DNA from: Ornithinibacillus californiensis | GTDB lineage: Bacteria > Bacillota > Bacilli > Bacillales > Amphibacillaceae | NCBI RefSeq assembly: GCF_001038485.1 | Contig: NZ_LDUE01000036.1 | Location: forward strand, 1-64,000 | Length of the DNA stretch: 64,000 nucleotides | Direction: 5' to 3' | Shown here: piece after piece, positions 7,284-15,259 of the stretch | Layout: each line of letters begins with the position of its first letter | How positions within the stretch are numbered: position 1 is the stretch's first letter | Translations under genes and position numbers: made by a program | Notes under the pieces: model-generated | What the model was told of the DNA's origin: nothing | The model's input: the letters and a program-made list of their open reading frames with translations, nothing else | Databases searched by the model: none

Positions 7284-9458
7284 ATGAGTAAAACGTTAGT
7301 ATTAGCAGAAAAACCTTCTGTAGGTCGAGATATCGCCCGCGTATTGGGTTGTAATAAAAAAGGGAACGGATTTATGGAAGGATCGAAATATATTGTTACT
7401 TGGGCGCTGGGTCATTTGGTGACATTGGCAGATCCAGAAACCTATGATGATAAATATAAACAATGGCGACTAGAGGATTTACCTATGCTTCCTTCTAATC
7501 TAAAGCTTGTTGTCATGAAGAAAACCGGAAAGCAGTTTAGTGCTGTAAAAACACAAATGAATCGTAAGGATGTTGGAGAAATTGTTATCGCGACGGATGC
7601 AGGACGCGAAGGGGAGCTTGTTGCACGTTGGATTATTGAAAAAGCCCGTGTACAAAAACCGGTTAAGCGCCTTTGGATTTCTTCCGTAACCGATAAAGCC
7701 ATTCGTGATGGGTTTAACCAATTGAAGCCTGGTAAGAACTACGAGAATTTATATGCTTCTGCCGTTGCTCGTTCGGAAGCGGATTGGTATGTTGGGCTGA
7801 ATGCTACACGAGCGCTAACGACTAAGTTTAATGCACAGCTTTCCAGTGGACGCGTTCAAACACCAACATTAGGAATGGTTGCCGCAAGAGAGCAAGAGAT
7901 TAAGGACTTTAAGCCACAGACTTACTACGGTTTACAGGCAAAAGGCAATGCAGGTATTAAGTACACCTGGCAGGATGCTAAAAACAACACACGTATGTTT
8001 TCAAAGGAAAAAGCGGATAGTCTATTTGGTAAGCTAAAAGGTCAATCCCTAAAAGTTGTTAAAGTGGATAAAGCAGCTAAGAAAAAGTTCGCACCTCAAC
8101 TATATGATTTGACCGAATTGCAACGAGATGCCAACCGTATCTTTGGCTTTTCTGGTAAACAAACCTTATCCATCATGCAAAAATTATACGAGCGACATAA
8201 AGTGTTGACCTATCCAAGAACAGACTCTCGAGTTATTTCAACAGATATCGTACCAACATTAAAAGACCGTCTGCAAGCATGTGGGGTAGACCATTATGCG
8301 CGTTTTGCACAGATTATCTTGAGAAAAGGAATTAATAAGTTACCAAAATCTGTTGTAGATAATGCGAAGGTCAGTGATCACCATGCTATTATTCCTACAG
8401 AAGAGCCTGTAATTTTAGAGGATTTGGATGATAAAGAACGAAGAATTTATGATTTAGTAGTGAAGCGTTTCTTAGCAGTCTTAATGGATCCGCATGAATA
8501 TGAACAAACCACGATTCACGGTGAAATTAGTGGAGAGTCATTCACGGCGAAAGGTAAAGTAGTGAAGAATCAAGGTTGGAAAGCAGTATATGATCGTAAT
8601 TTTGATGATGAAGATACCGATGATCAACAACTTCCGAACGTTAAACAAGGTGACGTATTCTCGGATATCAACCTTAACTTGACCACTGGTGAAACTAAGC
8701 CACCCGAACGGTTTACTGAAGGGGCCTTACTACAGGCAATGGAAAACCCTGTACGTTTCATGAATCCAGATGAAAAACATTTAGCTGGCACACTGCAAGA
8801 GACTGGTGGAATAGGTACTGTTGCCACACGAGCAGACATTATTGATAAGCTCTTTAATGGCGGCTATATGGAATTGAAGGGAAAATATATATTCCTAACT
8901 TCAAAAGGGAAACAGCTTCTAGACCTTGCACCAGAAGACTTACGCTCACCTGCATTAACCGCGGAATGGGAACAAAAGCTAAGTCAAATAGCAGAAGGAA
9001 AGCTAAATAAAAATAAATTTATCACAGAAATAAAGGACTACACGAAAGAAATCGTCCAAGAAATAAAAGGAAACGATAGTAAGTTTAAGCATGATAACAT
9101 GACAGGAACAAAGTGTCCTGATTGTGGTAAGCTCATGCTTGAAGTAAACAATAAGAATGGCCGAATGTTAGTTTGTCAGGACCGATCCTGTGGCCACAAG
9201 AAAAACATTGCCAGAAAGACGAATGCACGCTGTCCGAACTGTCACAAGCGTTTGGAACTTCGAGGTGAAGGTGAAGGGCAAATGTTTACTTGTTCCTGTG
9301 GACATCGCGAAAAACTCTCTACCTTTAATAAGCGTAAAGAGCAAGAGAAAAAGGGTAAGGTTTCTAAAAAAGATGTTAATAAATATTTGAAGAAACAAGA
9401 TGATGGGTTTACAAATAATGCTTTAGCTGAGGCGCTTGCTAAGTTGAAGGATAAATAA
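7284..9458 (+). CDS. topB: DNA topoisomerase III
   Basis: 724 residues, matching B. subtilis TopB in size. The N-terminal Toprim domain has LAEKPSVGRDIA (metal-site Glu) and DAGREGE. The type IA domain has the active-site Tyr in YPRTDSR at about residue 310, preceded by SSGRVQTPTLG. Two C-terminal zinc-ribbon-like segments follow (CPDCG...CQDRSCGH and CPNCH...CSCGH, about 610-675), then a Lys-rich tail. It relaxes or decatenates DNA through single-strand passage, typically during replication or recombination. Start ATG 7284 follows AAAGGAAT. A strong terminator follows, so it appears monocistronic. Confidence 0.95.
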   Translation: MSKTLVLAEKPSVGRDIARVLGCNKKGNGFMEGSKYIVTWALGHLVTLADPETYDDKYKQWRLEDLPMLPSNLKLVVMKKTGKQFSAVKTQMNRKDVGEIVIATDAGREGELVARWIIEKARVQKPVKRLWISSVTDKAIRDGFNQLKPGKNYENLYASAVARSEADWYVGLNATRALTTKFNAQLSSGRVQTPTLGMVAAREQEIKDFKPQTYYGLQAKGNAGIKYTWQDAKNNTRMFSKEKADSLFGKLKGQSLKVVKVDKAAKKKFAPQLYDLTELQRDANRIFGFSGKQTLSIMQKLYERHKVLTYPRTDSRVISTDIVPTLKDRLQACGVDHYARFAQIILRKGINKLPKSVVDNAKVSDHHAIIPTEEPVILEDLDDKERRIYDLVVKRFLAVLMDPHEYEQTTIHGEISGESFTAKGKVVKNQGWKAVYDRNFDDEDTDDQQLPNVKQGDVFSDINLNLTTGETKPPERFTEGALLQAMENPVRFMNPDEKHLAGTLQETGGIGTVATRADIIDKLFNGGYMELKGKYIFLTSKGKQLLDLAPEDLRSPALTAEWEQKLSQIAEGKLNKNKFITEIKDYTKEIVQEIKGNDSKFKHDNMTGTKCPDCGKLMLEVNNKNGRMLVCQDRSCGHKKNIARKTNARCPNCHKRLELRGEGEGQMFTCSCGHREKLSTFNKRKEQEKKGKVSKKDVNKYLKKQDDGFTNNALAEALAKLKDK

Positions 9459-9461
9459 TAG

Positions 9462-9503
9462 ATAATGCCTTGGGTGTGGGAGAGCACTCAAGGCATTATT
9501 TAT
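9462..9503 (+). terminator. intrinsic terminator of topB
   Basis: ATAATGCCTTG and CAAGGCATTAT form a long stem with an interrupted inner pairing (GGTG...CACT), followed by a short T-rich run. It ends the topB transcript. Confidence 0.85.
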
Positions 9504-9545
9504 TTAATAGTTTAAACATGGGTTCTAATAATCATTTTTGACTTG

Positions 9546-9735
9546 GAAGTAGGGTTTAAATGAAGTTAATAAGGGCTCTAAGCATCATTTCGATCCCGAA
9601 AATTGGTTTGAAATGAAGTTAATAAGGGTTCTAAGCATCACTTCGGTCCCGAAATTGGTTTAAAATGAATTTAATAGGACTTCTTAGAATCATTTCAACT
9701 TCAAACCGTTATTTAAAGTGAAGTTAATAATAGCT
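9546..9735. repeat. 52-53-bp tandem repeats between topB and an acetyltransferase gene
   Basis: GAAGTTAAT or a one-base variant recurs at 9562, 9615, 9667 and 9720, giving periods of 53, 52 and 53 bp. Between these come TAAGGGCTCTAAGCATCATT and CCCGAAATTGGTTT-type segments with point changes. Copies three and four are strongly diverged. The array fills most of the 366-base gap after the topB terminator; nothing else was recognised there. Confidence 0.85.
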
Positions 9736-9824
9736 GTTTTGCAGACCTTCTCTATAGCAGGAATAATAGCGCTTTTGTCGAATTATATAAACATACTTAT
9801 AATTATTAGCAAAAGGGTGATACG

Positions 9825-10265
9825 ATGGTTATAGTAAGAGAAATCCAGCCTGAAATGCTTTATGATATAAGGCATGCAATATTACGACCACATCAGCCGT
9901 ATGAGGCTTGTATTTATGATACTGACAACGACGCGGGCGCATTTCATGTCGGAGCATTCCATCAAGAAAAGCTAATTAGCATAGCTTCCTTTTATGTGGA
10001 AAAACATCCTGATTTATCTTATAAATCACAATATCGACTTCGAGCGATGGCAACACTGCCAGAGCATCGTCAACTGGGAGCTGGTAGAGCGGTTGTTCAG
10101 TTTGCAGAAGGGCGTATTAAGGATAATCAAGCTGAAATTTTATGGTGCATGGGGAGAACCAATGTCCAGGGATATTATGAAAAACTAGGATTTCAAGCAT
10201 ATGGAGAAGTATTTGACTATCCTCCGATTGGACCACACATCGTTATGTATAAAGAATTGTTTTAA
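9825..10265 (+). CDS. GNAT family N-acetyltransferase
   Basis: 146 residues with the GNAT acetyl-CoA-binding core LRAMATLPEHRQLGAGRAVV (about 74-93), matching the R/Q-x-x-G-x-G/A loop, and the later NVQGYYEKLGFQAYG, where Tyr commonly acts as general acid. Members transfer acetyl groups from acetyl-CoA to amines; the substrate cannot be told. ATG 9825 has AAAAGGGTG upstream. It may be cotranscribed with the broken membrane-protein gene that starts 18 bases downstream. Confidence 0.8.
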   Translation: MVIVREIQPEMLYDIRHAILRPHQPYEACIYDTDNDAGAFHVGAFHQEKLISIASFYVEKHPDLSYKSQYRLRAMATLPEHRQLGAGRAVVQFAEGRIKDNQAEILWCMGRTNVQGYYEKLGFQAYGEVFDYPPIGPHIVMYKELF

Positions 10266-10282
10266 GAAGGAGGTAAACGGGC

Positions 10283-10635
10283 ATGGAAACTCTTCCTGAC
10301 TGGTTTTGGTCCATTTACTATTTTGTTTTACTAGTAACGTTTGGAGTATCGATGGTTTGCGCAATAAAAATAAAAAGCTCATTCTCTCTCTGTTTACTCT
10401 AATGATTACCGGAACTCTCCCTATCTCTGGTCTCGTAAATAGTATAGGGAGATATGACAATATGAATGAATGGGAACACCTAGTTTTGGAAATACAGAAT
10501 GGCGCTGCTTGGGCGATTTACTCTGTGGTTGGATATATCTGGTTAGTAGTTTGGTGGGGGATTTTTTATCTTATCTATATAGAAAAAAATTACTTAATCA
10601 CATTCCTTGAACTTTCTGTGAAGCGGTTTACTTGA
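10283..10635 (+). pseudogene. membrane protein gene interrupted by a -1 frameshift
   Basis: An excellent ribosome binding site (AAGGAGG, 10266-10272) precedes ATG 10283, which opens METLPDWFWSIYYFVLLVTF and a membrane helix, but this frame stops near 10402. The overlapping frame continues as NKNKKLILSLFTLMITGTLP through further helices to a TGA at 10633-10635. The frames join smoothly at the A-rich tract ATAAAAATAAAAAGC (about 10366-10380): restoring one A, or a -1 slip on AAA, gives one protein of about 117 residues with roughly three membrane segments. It could be a real mutation, a homopolymer sequencing error, or slippage. I recognise no family. Confidence 0.6.
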
Positions 10636-10702
10636 ATTAAAAGAAGATGTATCATTAAAATGGAAGTGTACCTTGAATAAATTAGGGAGGGTTAACATAT
10701 AT

Positions 10703-10942
10703 ATGGCTTTTGTTATTTTAGATCCGTGCAGACAAGAGAAAGCAGCTGAATGTGTCAGTGTCTGCCCAGTTGATTGTATAGAAGAAGGACCAGATCAATT
10801 CTACATAGACCCCGATATTTGTATTGACTGTGGAGCTTGTAAAGCAGCATGTCCAGTTGATGCGATTGAGGAAGAGTATGATTTGACTCCAGAACAAGAA
10901 GTTTTCTTAGAGAAAGCAGAAGAATTTTTTGCTAATCGCTAA
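10703..10942 (+). CDS. bacterial-type ferredoxin with two iron-sulphur clusters
   Basis: 79 residues. The start MAFVILDPCRQEKAAEC followed by VSVCPVDCI, and the second motif CIDCGACKAACPVDAI, fit the 7Fe/8Fe ferredoxins common in Bacillus, which carry electrons for enzymes such as cytochromes P450 or oxidoreductases. ATG 10703 follows AGGGAGG by about 12 bases; the upstream in-frame TTG at 10673 would add ten residues foreign to the family. The acidic C-terminal helix is normal. A terminator follows, and the gene appears to be its own unit. Confidence 0.9.
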   Translation: MAFVILDPCRQEKAAECVSVCPVDCIEEGPDQFYIDPDICIDCGACKAACPVDAIEEEYDLTPEQEVFLEKAEEFFANR

Positions 10943-10956
10943 TTGATAAATATAAA

Positions 10957-10990
10957 ATCCCGCTAGCTTCATAGTTAGCGGGATTTTTAT
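10957..10990 (+). terminator. intrinsic terminator after the ferredoxin gene
   Basis: ATCCCGCTA pairs with TAGCGGGAT across a short loop, followed by TTTT. The left arm follows AAAA, so it may work for both strands. Confidence 0.85.
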
Positions 10991-11067
10991 GTAGATTTAT
11001 TTTGTTCCTATTGTAAGGAAATCAGAGGTATGAAAAGAATTTACAGAGGGTGTTTGAATTCGTAGTA

Positions 11068-11205
11068 CTACTCTTCGTCTACAGCAACTGCTAGTTTACT
11101 AGCAATCCAACGCTTTGCAGTCTCTTCATCTACTTCATATATTTTTCCAGCACGGAAAAGTTCCCCATGGTAAGCAGTTTGTACATTCATTTTTACTTTT
11201 CTCAT
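11068..11205 (-). CDS. 45-residue conserved-looking small protein
   Basis: Reading leftward from ATG 11205-11203, preceded by GGAAGGAG about nine bases away, the frame encodes 45 residues: MRKVKMNVQTAYHGELFRAG, then KIYEVDEETAKRWIASKLAV, then AVDEE, and a TAG stop. The composition is protein-like and the ribosome binding site strong. The pattern of a charged strand, then xVDEETAxRWI, resembles short phage-derived or YqbF-like N-terminal modules, but I cannot assign a function. The gene faces the ferredoxin gene across a terminator. Confidence 0.65.
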   Translation of the reverse strand: MRKVKMNVQTAYHGELFRAGKIYEVDEETAKRWIASKLAVAVDEE

Positions 11206-11416
11206 CGTCACTAACTCCTTCCTAGTTTTATTATATCGAAATAAGTAGCGTGTCGCTAATGTTACGAGATTCTCGAACCAAAATTACCCCTACATACTAA
11301 CGTACCGTTTCTACCATCCCCTAACTGTCCCCTACATAATACGGAATTCTAAAAGTCATTCACAAACCGTATTCTTGAAATAAGCATGAAGTTAAATCTA
11401 GTCAGGAGGAGTAGTA

Positions 11417-11761
11417 ATGGAAGAAGTGAAAAAGTTGTTTCAAGAAATTGACGCTGCATTAAAGGAAGATGCAAGCAAGGCAAAAGGTGTGGAGGCTGTT
11501 TATCAATTTAATTTTCATGATGATGATAAAACTACCTTTCAGCTTGTATTAAAAGGAGATAACAGCTATGCAACAGAAGGGGAACAAGAAACTCCCGACT
11601 GCACACTAGTGATGGTAAAAGAGGACTTTCTAGCGATGGCAAAGGGCGAACTAAATGGCACGAAAGCGTTCATGAGTGGACGATTAAAAATTAAAGGAAA
11701 TATGGGCCTAGCATTAAAACTACAGGATATTTTGGCTAATTATAATAAAACAAGAAATTAA
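11417..11761 (+). CDS. SCP2 sterol-binding domain protein 1
   Basis: 114 residues covering a single SCP2-type lipid-binding domain; FMSGRLKIKGNMGLALKL near the C-terminus is the family signature. These proteins bind fatty acyl or other hydrophobic ligands and often accompany acyl-CoA degradation enzymes. A paralogue lies at 17266 in the same cluster. A strong AGGAGGAG site precedes ATG 11417. A terminator-like hairpin lies just after the stop, so this gene may be transcribed in excess over the downstream acyl-CoA dehydrogenase genes. Confidence 0.85.
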   Translation: MEEVKKLFQEIDAALKEDASKAKGVEAVYQFNFHDDDKTTFQLVLKGDNSYATEGEQETPDCTLVMVKEDFLAMAKGELNGTKAFMSGRLKIKGNMGLALKLQDILANYNKTRN

Positions 11762-11784
11762 GGGAGATAGCATCTCCCTTTTTT
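11760..11784 (+). terminator. intercistronic terminator or attenuator
   Basis: AAGGGAGAT and ATCTCCCTT form a nine-bp stem with a three-base loop followed by a T run. It overlaps the stop codon of the first SCP2 gene and lies before the acyl-CoA dehydrogenase genes, so it probably allows partial read-through. Confidence 0.75.
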
Positions 11785-11799
11785 AAGGGGTGAGTCAGT

Positions 11800-12942
11800 T
11801 TGATTTCATTTCAAGCAACAGATGATGAATTAGCTTTTGTAGCAGTTGCAAAAGAATTTGCGAAAGATAGAATTCGCGTACAGGCAAGAGAATCTGAGCA
11901 AGTAGAGAAAGTAAATGAAGATTTAATAGAAGAGGCAAACGAATTAGGTTTTCTAGCATTAGAACTTCCCGAAGACTGGGATGGTCTCGAACTGCCTTTA
12001 ATTACACAAACCCAGATCATGAAGGCATTGAGCTATGGTGATTTGGGGATAGTGCAAGGATTTACTGGCGCCGGAGATGCAGCATCACTGTTTCGTTTGC
12101 TCTTTGAACACCCAGGTCTACAACAAGTAAAAGACGATAATTTGACTCAAGGTGATTCAACCACCATATTGGTTGACCTTTCCGACACTGAGAAACCTTT
12201 GGGAAGCACTGTATCCGTCCAAAAGGATGGAAATAGTTACCTAGTTAATGGGAAGACGGAACCGATTCGGTTAGCGCAGTATGCAGATACATGTGTGCTG
12301 TTTGCAAAGGATCAGGATGGTAGTCCTGTCATTTTATTACTAAATGATGACTGGACGGTTGAAGACGGGGATTACCGTTTAGGCCTTTTAGCTGCTGGGA
12401 TTGGAAAATTAACGTTTGAAGACGTTCGTGTGCCGGAGTCCTCTGTCCTTGCAACAGGTACCAAGGCAGCGCTTATCATGAAAAAAGTTCAAACGCGCAA
12501 TTATATCATCCATGCAGCAAAACAAAATGGGCTGATGGAAGCTGCATTAGATTATGCAACCGAATATACAGCAGGAAGAAAGGCATTTGGTCAAGAAATT
12601 GCTAAGTTTCAGGGCGTGTCATTCAAAATAGCTAAAATGGCTATCGAGACACGTATTGTTAATCACCTTACTTGGGAGGCAGCTTTAAAAGCAGATGAAG
12701 ATTCTGCTATGGCACATGGATTAGCCTTAAGGGCAATTCACCGGGCACATAAGGGAGTTCGCTTTGTTACGGATGCAGCGGTGCAACTATTGGGTGGTCA
12801 TGGTTTTATTCAGGAGTTTCCCGTAGAAAAGTGGATGAGAGATGCACAAGCACAAGTAGCACTTTATGGTCGAGAGCGTGATTACCTTACTCAGCGCGGA
12901 GCAGAGATACTTAGTGGTCAGGTGGAGGTGCCGGTAGAATGA
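11800..12942 (+). CDS. acyl-CoA dehydrogenase-like protein lacking the catalytic Glu
   Basis: 380 residues with acyl-CoA dehydrogenase architecture, including YTAGRKAFGQEIAKFQGV and LLGGHGFIQEFPVEKWMRDA. Two active features are missing. The usual Y-E-G-T motif reads YGRER (Gly357 in place of Glu), and the alternative helix-G Glu of isovaleryl-CoA-type enzymes is also absent. The TEP-x-GSD flavin/substrate loop is degenerate. In actinobacterial steroid catabolism such subunits pair with a catalytic partner in heterotetramers. The next gene overlaps by four bases and has all these motifs, suggesting the same arrangement. TTG 11800 follows AAGGGGTGA by about seven bases. Confidence 0.8.
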   Translation: MISFQATDDELAFVAVAKEFAKDRIRVQARESEQVEKVNEDLIEEANELGFLALELPEDWDGLELPLITQTQIMKALSYGDLGIVQGFTGAGDAASLFRLLFEHPGLQQVKDDNLTQGDSTTILVDLSDTEKPLGSTVSVQKDGNSYLVNGKTEPIRLAQYADTCVLFAKDQDGSPVILLLNDDWTVEDGDYRLGLLAAGIGKLTFEDVRVPESSVLATGTKAALIMKKVQTRNYIIHAAKQNGLMEAALDYATEYTAGRKAFGQEIAKFQGVSFKIAKMAIETRIVNHLTWEAALKADEDSAMAHGLALRAIHRAHKGVRFVTDAAVQLLGGHGFIQEFPVEKWMRDAQAQVALYGRERDYLTQRGAEILSGQVEVPVE

Positions 12943-14141
12943 TTTCGTTTGAGCTTTCCGAACAACAAAATCAAATAAAAGAGATGACCCACTGGTTTGC
13001 TGAGAATGAGATTCGTCCGATGGCGCTAGAGGCGGATCGGCTTGGCAAAGTTCCCGATGATTGGTTACATCAAGTTAATCAAATGGGGATTCAATTAAAT
13101 ACTTCTTCCTTTGGTGGTGGAGGAAAATCCTCTGGGAAAAGGAAAAAAGAACGAGAAGGAAATCGCATGGGTGTCTTGGCTACAGAAGAGATGGCTTGGG
13201 GAGATCCAGCTGTGACATTATCACTACCAGGTGCTGGGCTTGGCGGTCCACCAATTGAAAGTAGCGGCACAGCCGAGCAGAAGGAAAGATTTCTCTCTAT
13301 CTTTACAACGGATAAGCCACGCTGGGGAGCCTATGCACTAACTGAACCAGAAGCAGGATCGGATGCATCAGGTGTACGAACGACTGCAAGAAAAGTAGAT
13401 GGGGGCTATATTCTTAACGGACAAAAGATTTTTATCACAAATGGTGGGCGAGCGTCTTGGTTAGTCGTATTTGCAACAGTAGATCCAAAGCTTGGTCGTG
13501 CTGGACAGCGTGCATTTGTCGTGGAAAAAGGAACTCCAGGTTTCAGCTGCACGAAGCTGGTGAAGAAAATGGGCTTACGAGCGAACGAAACAGCAGAGTT
13601 ATTATTGGAAGATTGTTACGTCCGAACCGAAAATCTCCTCGGTGGAGAAGAACTCTATGAAACTAGTGGTTCGAAGCCATCCGGGTTTCAAGTTGCGATG
13701 AAGACTTTTGATTCTACTAGACCGATAGTAGCTTCTATGGCTATTGGGATTGCAAGAGCTGCATACGAATATACGTTAGATATTGTAAAGAAAGAATACC
13801 CAAAACAAGGTAACTATTTTCATCTAGCTTCCGAAATTCTAGCAGAGGCAGAACAGGATATTCAGGCTGCTAGATTATTAACCTGGGAGGCAGCATGGAT
13901 GGCTGACCATGGTATTGCTAATGCAAAGGAAGCGGCAATGTGTAAAGCTTATGCTGGTCAAATCGCTTTAGATGTATGCGCTAAATCACTTGAACTTTTA
14001 GGTCCAACTGGGTTGGAAGGACATTTGGTAGAAAAGTTATACCGTGATGTGAAAGTGTTCGATATTTTCGAAGGTACGAATGAAGTCCAACATCTTGTCA
14101 TTGCCAGAAGGCAGTATGCTCCTTACGATATTCGCGTCTAA
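12939..14141 (+). CDS. acyl-CoA dehydrogenase, catalytic
   Basis: 400 residues. It carries the flavin/substrate loop YALTEPEAGSDASG (about 130-145), the GRASWLVVFATV region, and the catalytic base in FEGTNEVQ (Glu about 378). It oxidises acyl-CoA to 2-enoyl-CoA with FAD. An unusual Gly/Lys/Arg-rich segment, GGGGKSSGKRKKEREGNR (about 56-73), sits where most relatives have a short loop and could mediate subunit or electron-acceptor contact. The gene starts within the stop codon of the preceding one (ATGA), implying translational coupling and probably a complex with it. Substrate unknown; context suggests fatty or branched acyl-CoA. Confidence 0.9.
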   Translation: MISFELSEQQNQIKEMTHWFAENEIRPMALEADRLGKVPDDWLHQVNQMGIQLNTSSFGGGGKSSGKRKKEREGNRMGVLATEEMAWGDPAVTLSLPGAGLGGPPIESSGTAEQKERFLSIFTTDKPRWGAYALTEPEAGSDASGVRTTARKVDGGYILNGQKIFITNGGRASWLVVFATVDPKLGRAGQRAFVVEKGTPGFSCTKLVKKMGLRANETAELLLEDCYVRTENLLGGEELYETSGSKPSGFQVAMKTFDSTRPIVASMAIGIARAAYEYTLDIVKKEYPKQGNYFHLASEILAEAEQDIQAARLLTWEAAWMADHGIANAKEAAMCKAYAGQIALDVCAKSLELLGPTGLEGHLVEKLYRDVKVFDIFEGTNEVQHLVIARRQYAPYDIRV

Positions 14142-14159
14142 GGGAAGGAGGTAGAATTT

Positions 14160-14954
14160 TTGTCCTATCAGTTAATAGATATCGAAAGAAGAAATAAAGG
14201 TGTTACCTGGATTCTGATAAATAATCCACCAGCTAATGCAATCGGTGAAGATTTAATGCAGGAGTTTGATCATGCTGTTGAGGAGCTCACGAATGACGAA
14301 GCTACTAGAGTGGTAGTGATTGCATCAAAGAATCCAAAGATATTCCTTGCAGGTGCTGATTTAAAAGGGATAGTCATGAACAGTGGCGATATGGCAGATG
14401 ATGATAATTTTATAGCTAGAGAGAGTGCTAGAATGCAAGATTGTTTTCAAAAATTTGCGGATTTGCCAAAGCCGGTCATCGCTGCAATAAATGGATATGC
14501 CCTCGGTGGTGGCTGTGAATTGGCTCTTGCATGTGATTTCCGGTTAATGGGGAATGGAAAAATTGGGCTGACAGAGGTTTCCCTTGGACTCATACCCGGA
14601 GCAGGTGGCACACAGCGAATGACTACAATTCTTGGGCGAGCGAAGGCAATGGAATTGATTTTTCTCGCGAAGAAGTTAGAAGCAAAAGAAGCAGAAACCA
14701 TCGGACTGATTCATCGTGCAGTGGATGCAGAGCTGTTCGAGGAAGAAGTAACGATGTTTGCTGAGGAGCTATCTACTGGAGCAGTCCATGCGATGGGGCT
14801 AGCAAAGAAGGCGATTAATGCATCAGAAAAAGGTTTGGCAGCGGGGCTAAAAGTAGAGGCTCAGGCGTTTGCAGATACATTTTTGACCGATGAGCCTAGT
14901 ATTGGATTGGCAGCATTCTTTCAAAAGCAGAAAGCTAATTTTTTAGTGAATTAG
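14160..14954 (+). CDS. enoyl-CoA hydratase/isomerase family protein
   Basis: 264 residues with the crotonase fold: the oxyanion-hole segments FLAGADLKGI (about 63-72) and ALGGGCELALACD, and LTEVSLGLIPGAGGTQR with the catalytic Glu residues in the expected places. It hydrates 2-enoyl-CoA to 3-hydroxyacyl-CoA, the step after the acyl-CoA dehydrogenases. TTG 14160 follows a strong GGAAGGAGG site. A 305-base gap holding a tandem-repeat array separates it from the dehydrogenase for the next step, on the same strand. Confidence 0.9.
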   Translation: MSYQLIDIERRNKGVTWILINNPPANAIGEDLMQEFDHAVEELTNDEATRVVVIASKNPKIFLAGADLKGIVMNSGDMADDDNFIARESARMQDCFQKFADLPKPVIAAINGYALGGGCELALACDFRLMGNGKIGLTEVSLGLIPGAGGTQRMTTILGRAKAMELIFLAKKLEAKEAETIGLIHRAVDAELFEEEVTMFAEELSTGAVHAMGLAKKAINASEKGLAAGLKVEAQAFADTFLTDEPSIGLAAFFQKQKANFLVN

Positions 14955-14993
14955 ATTGTAACTGCTAGGGGGGATGAGCTTGAAATGGGGTGC

Positions 14994-15232
14994 ATGAGCC
15001 CAAACCAGAGGTACATGAGCCCGAACCAGAGTACATGAGCCTGAACCAGGGTACATGAGCCCGAACCCGAGGTACATGAGCCCAAACCAAGGCTCATGAG
15101 CCCGAATCCCAGGCACATGCGCCCGAACCCGAGGTACATGAGCCCAGACCAAGGCACATGAGCCCGAATCCCAGGCACATGAGCCCGAATCCCAGGCACA
15201 TGAACCCGAACCGAGGCTACATGTGCCCAAAC
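14994..15232. repeat. 20-21-bp tandem repeat array inside the acyl-CoA operon
   Basis: Twelve units starting with ATGAGCC or a variant begin at 14994, 15015, 15035, 15055, 15076, 15096, 15117, 15138, 15158, 15179, 15200 and 15221. The unit is about CATGAGCCCGAACCCGAGGTA. The mix of 20- and 21-base spacing breaks any constant reading frame, although the last units are in frame with the dehydrogenase gene downstream. The array is GC-richer than its surroundings and fills the gap between the hydratase and dehydrogenase genes. Confidence 0.92.
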
Positions 15233-15259
15233 GATAGATTCACAAGGAAGGTGAAAGCA

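Noticed and set aside
10366-10380. Programmed -1 frameshift site
   Set aside because: The tract lacks a true A-AAA-AAG heptamer in the starting frame and no clear stimulatory structure follows, so mutation or sequencing error is the simpler explanation; kept only as a possibility.
14943-15230. Minus-strand Gly/Ser/Cys/His-rich repeat reading frames
   Set aside because: Pure translation of the 20-21-bp array. Two frames are open, spacing is not a multiple of three throughout, and no start signal exists.
14994-15232. CRISPR array
   Set aside because: Units of 20-21 bases are contiguous and have no unique spacers; no cas genes are in the window. The same holds for the other five arrays.
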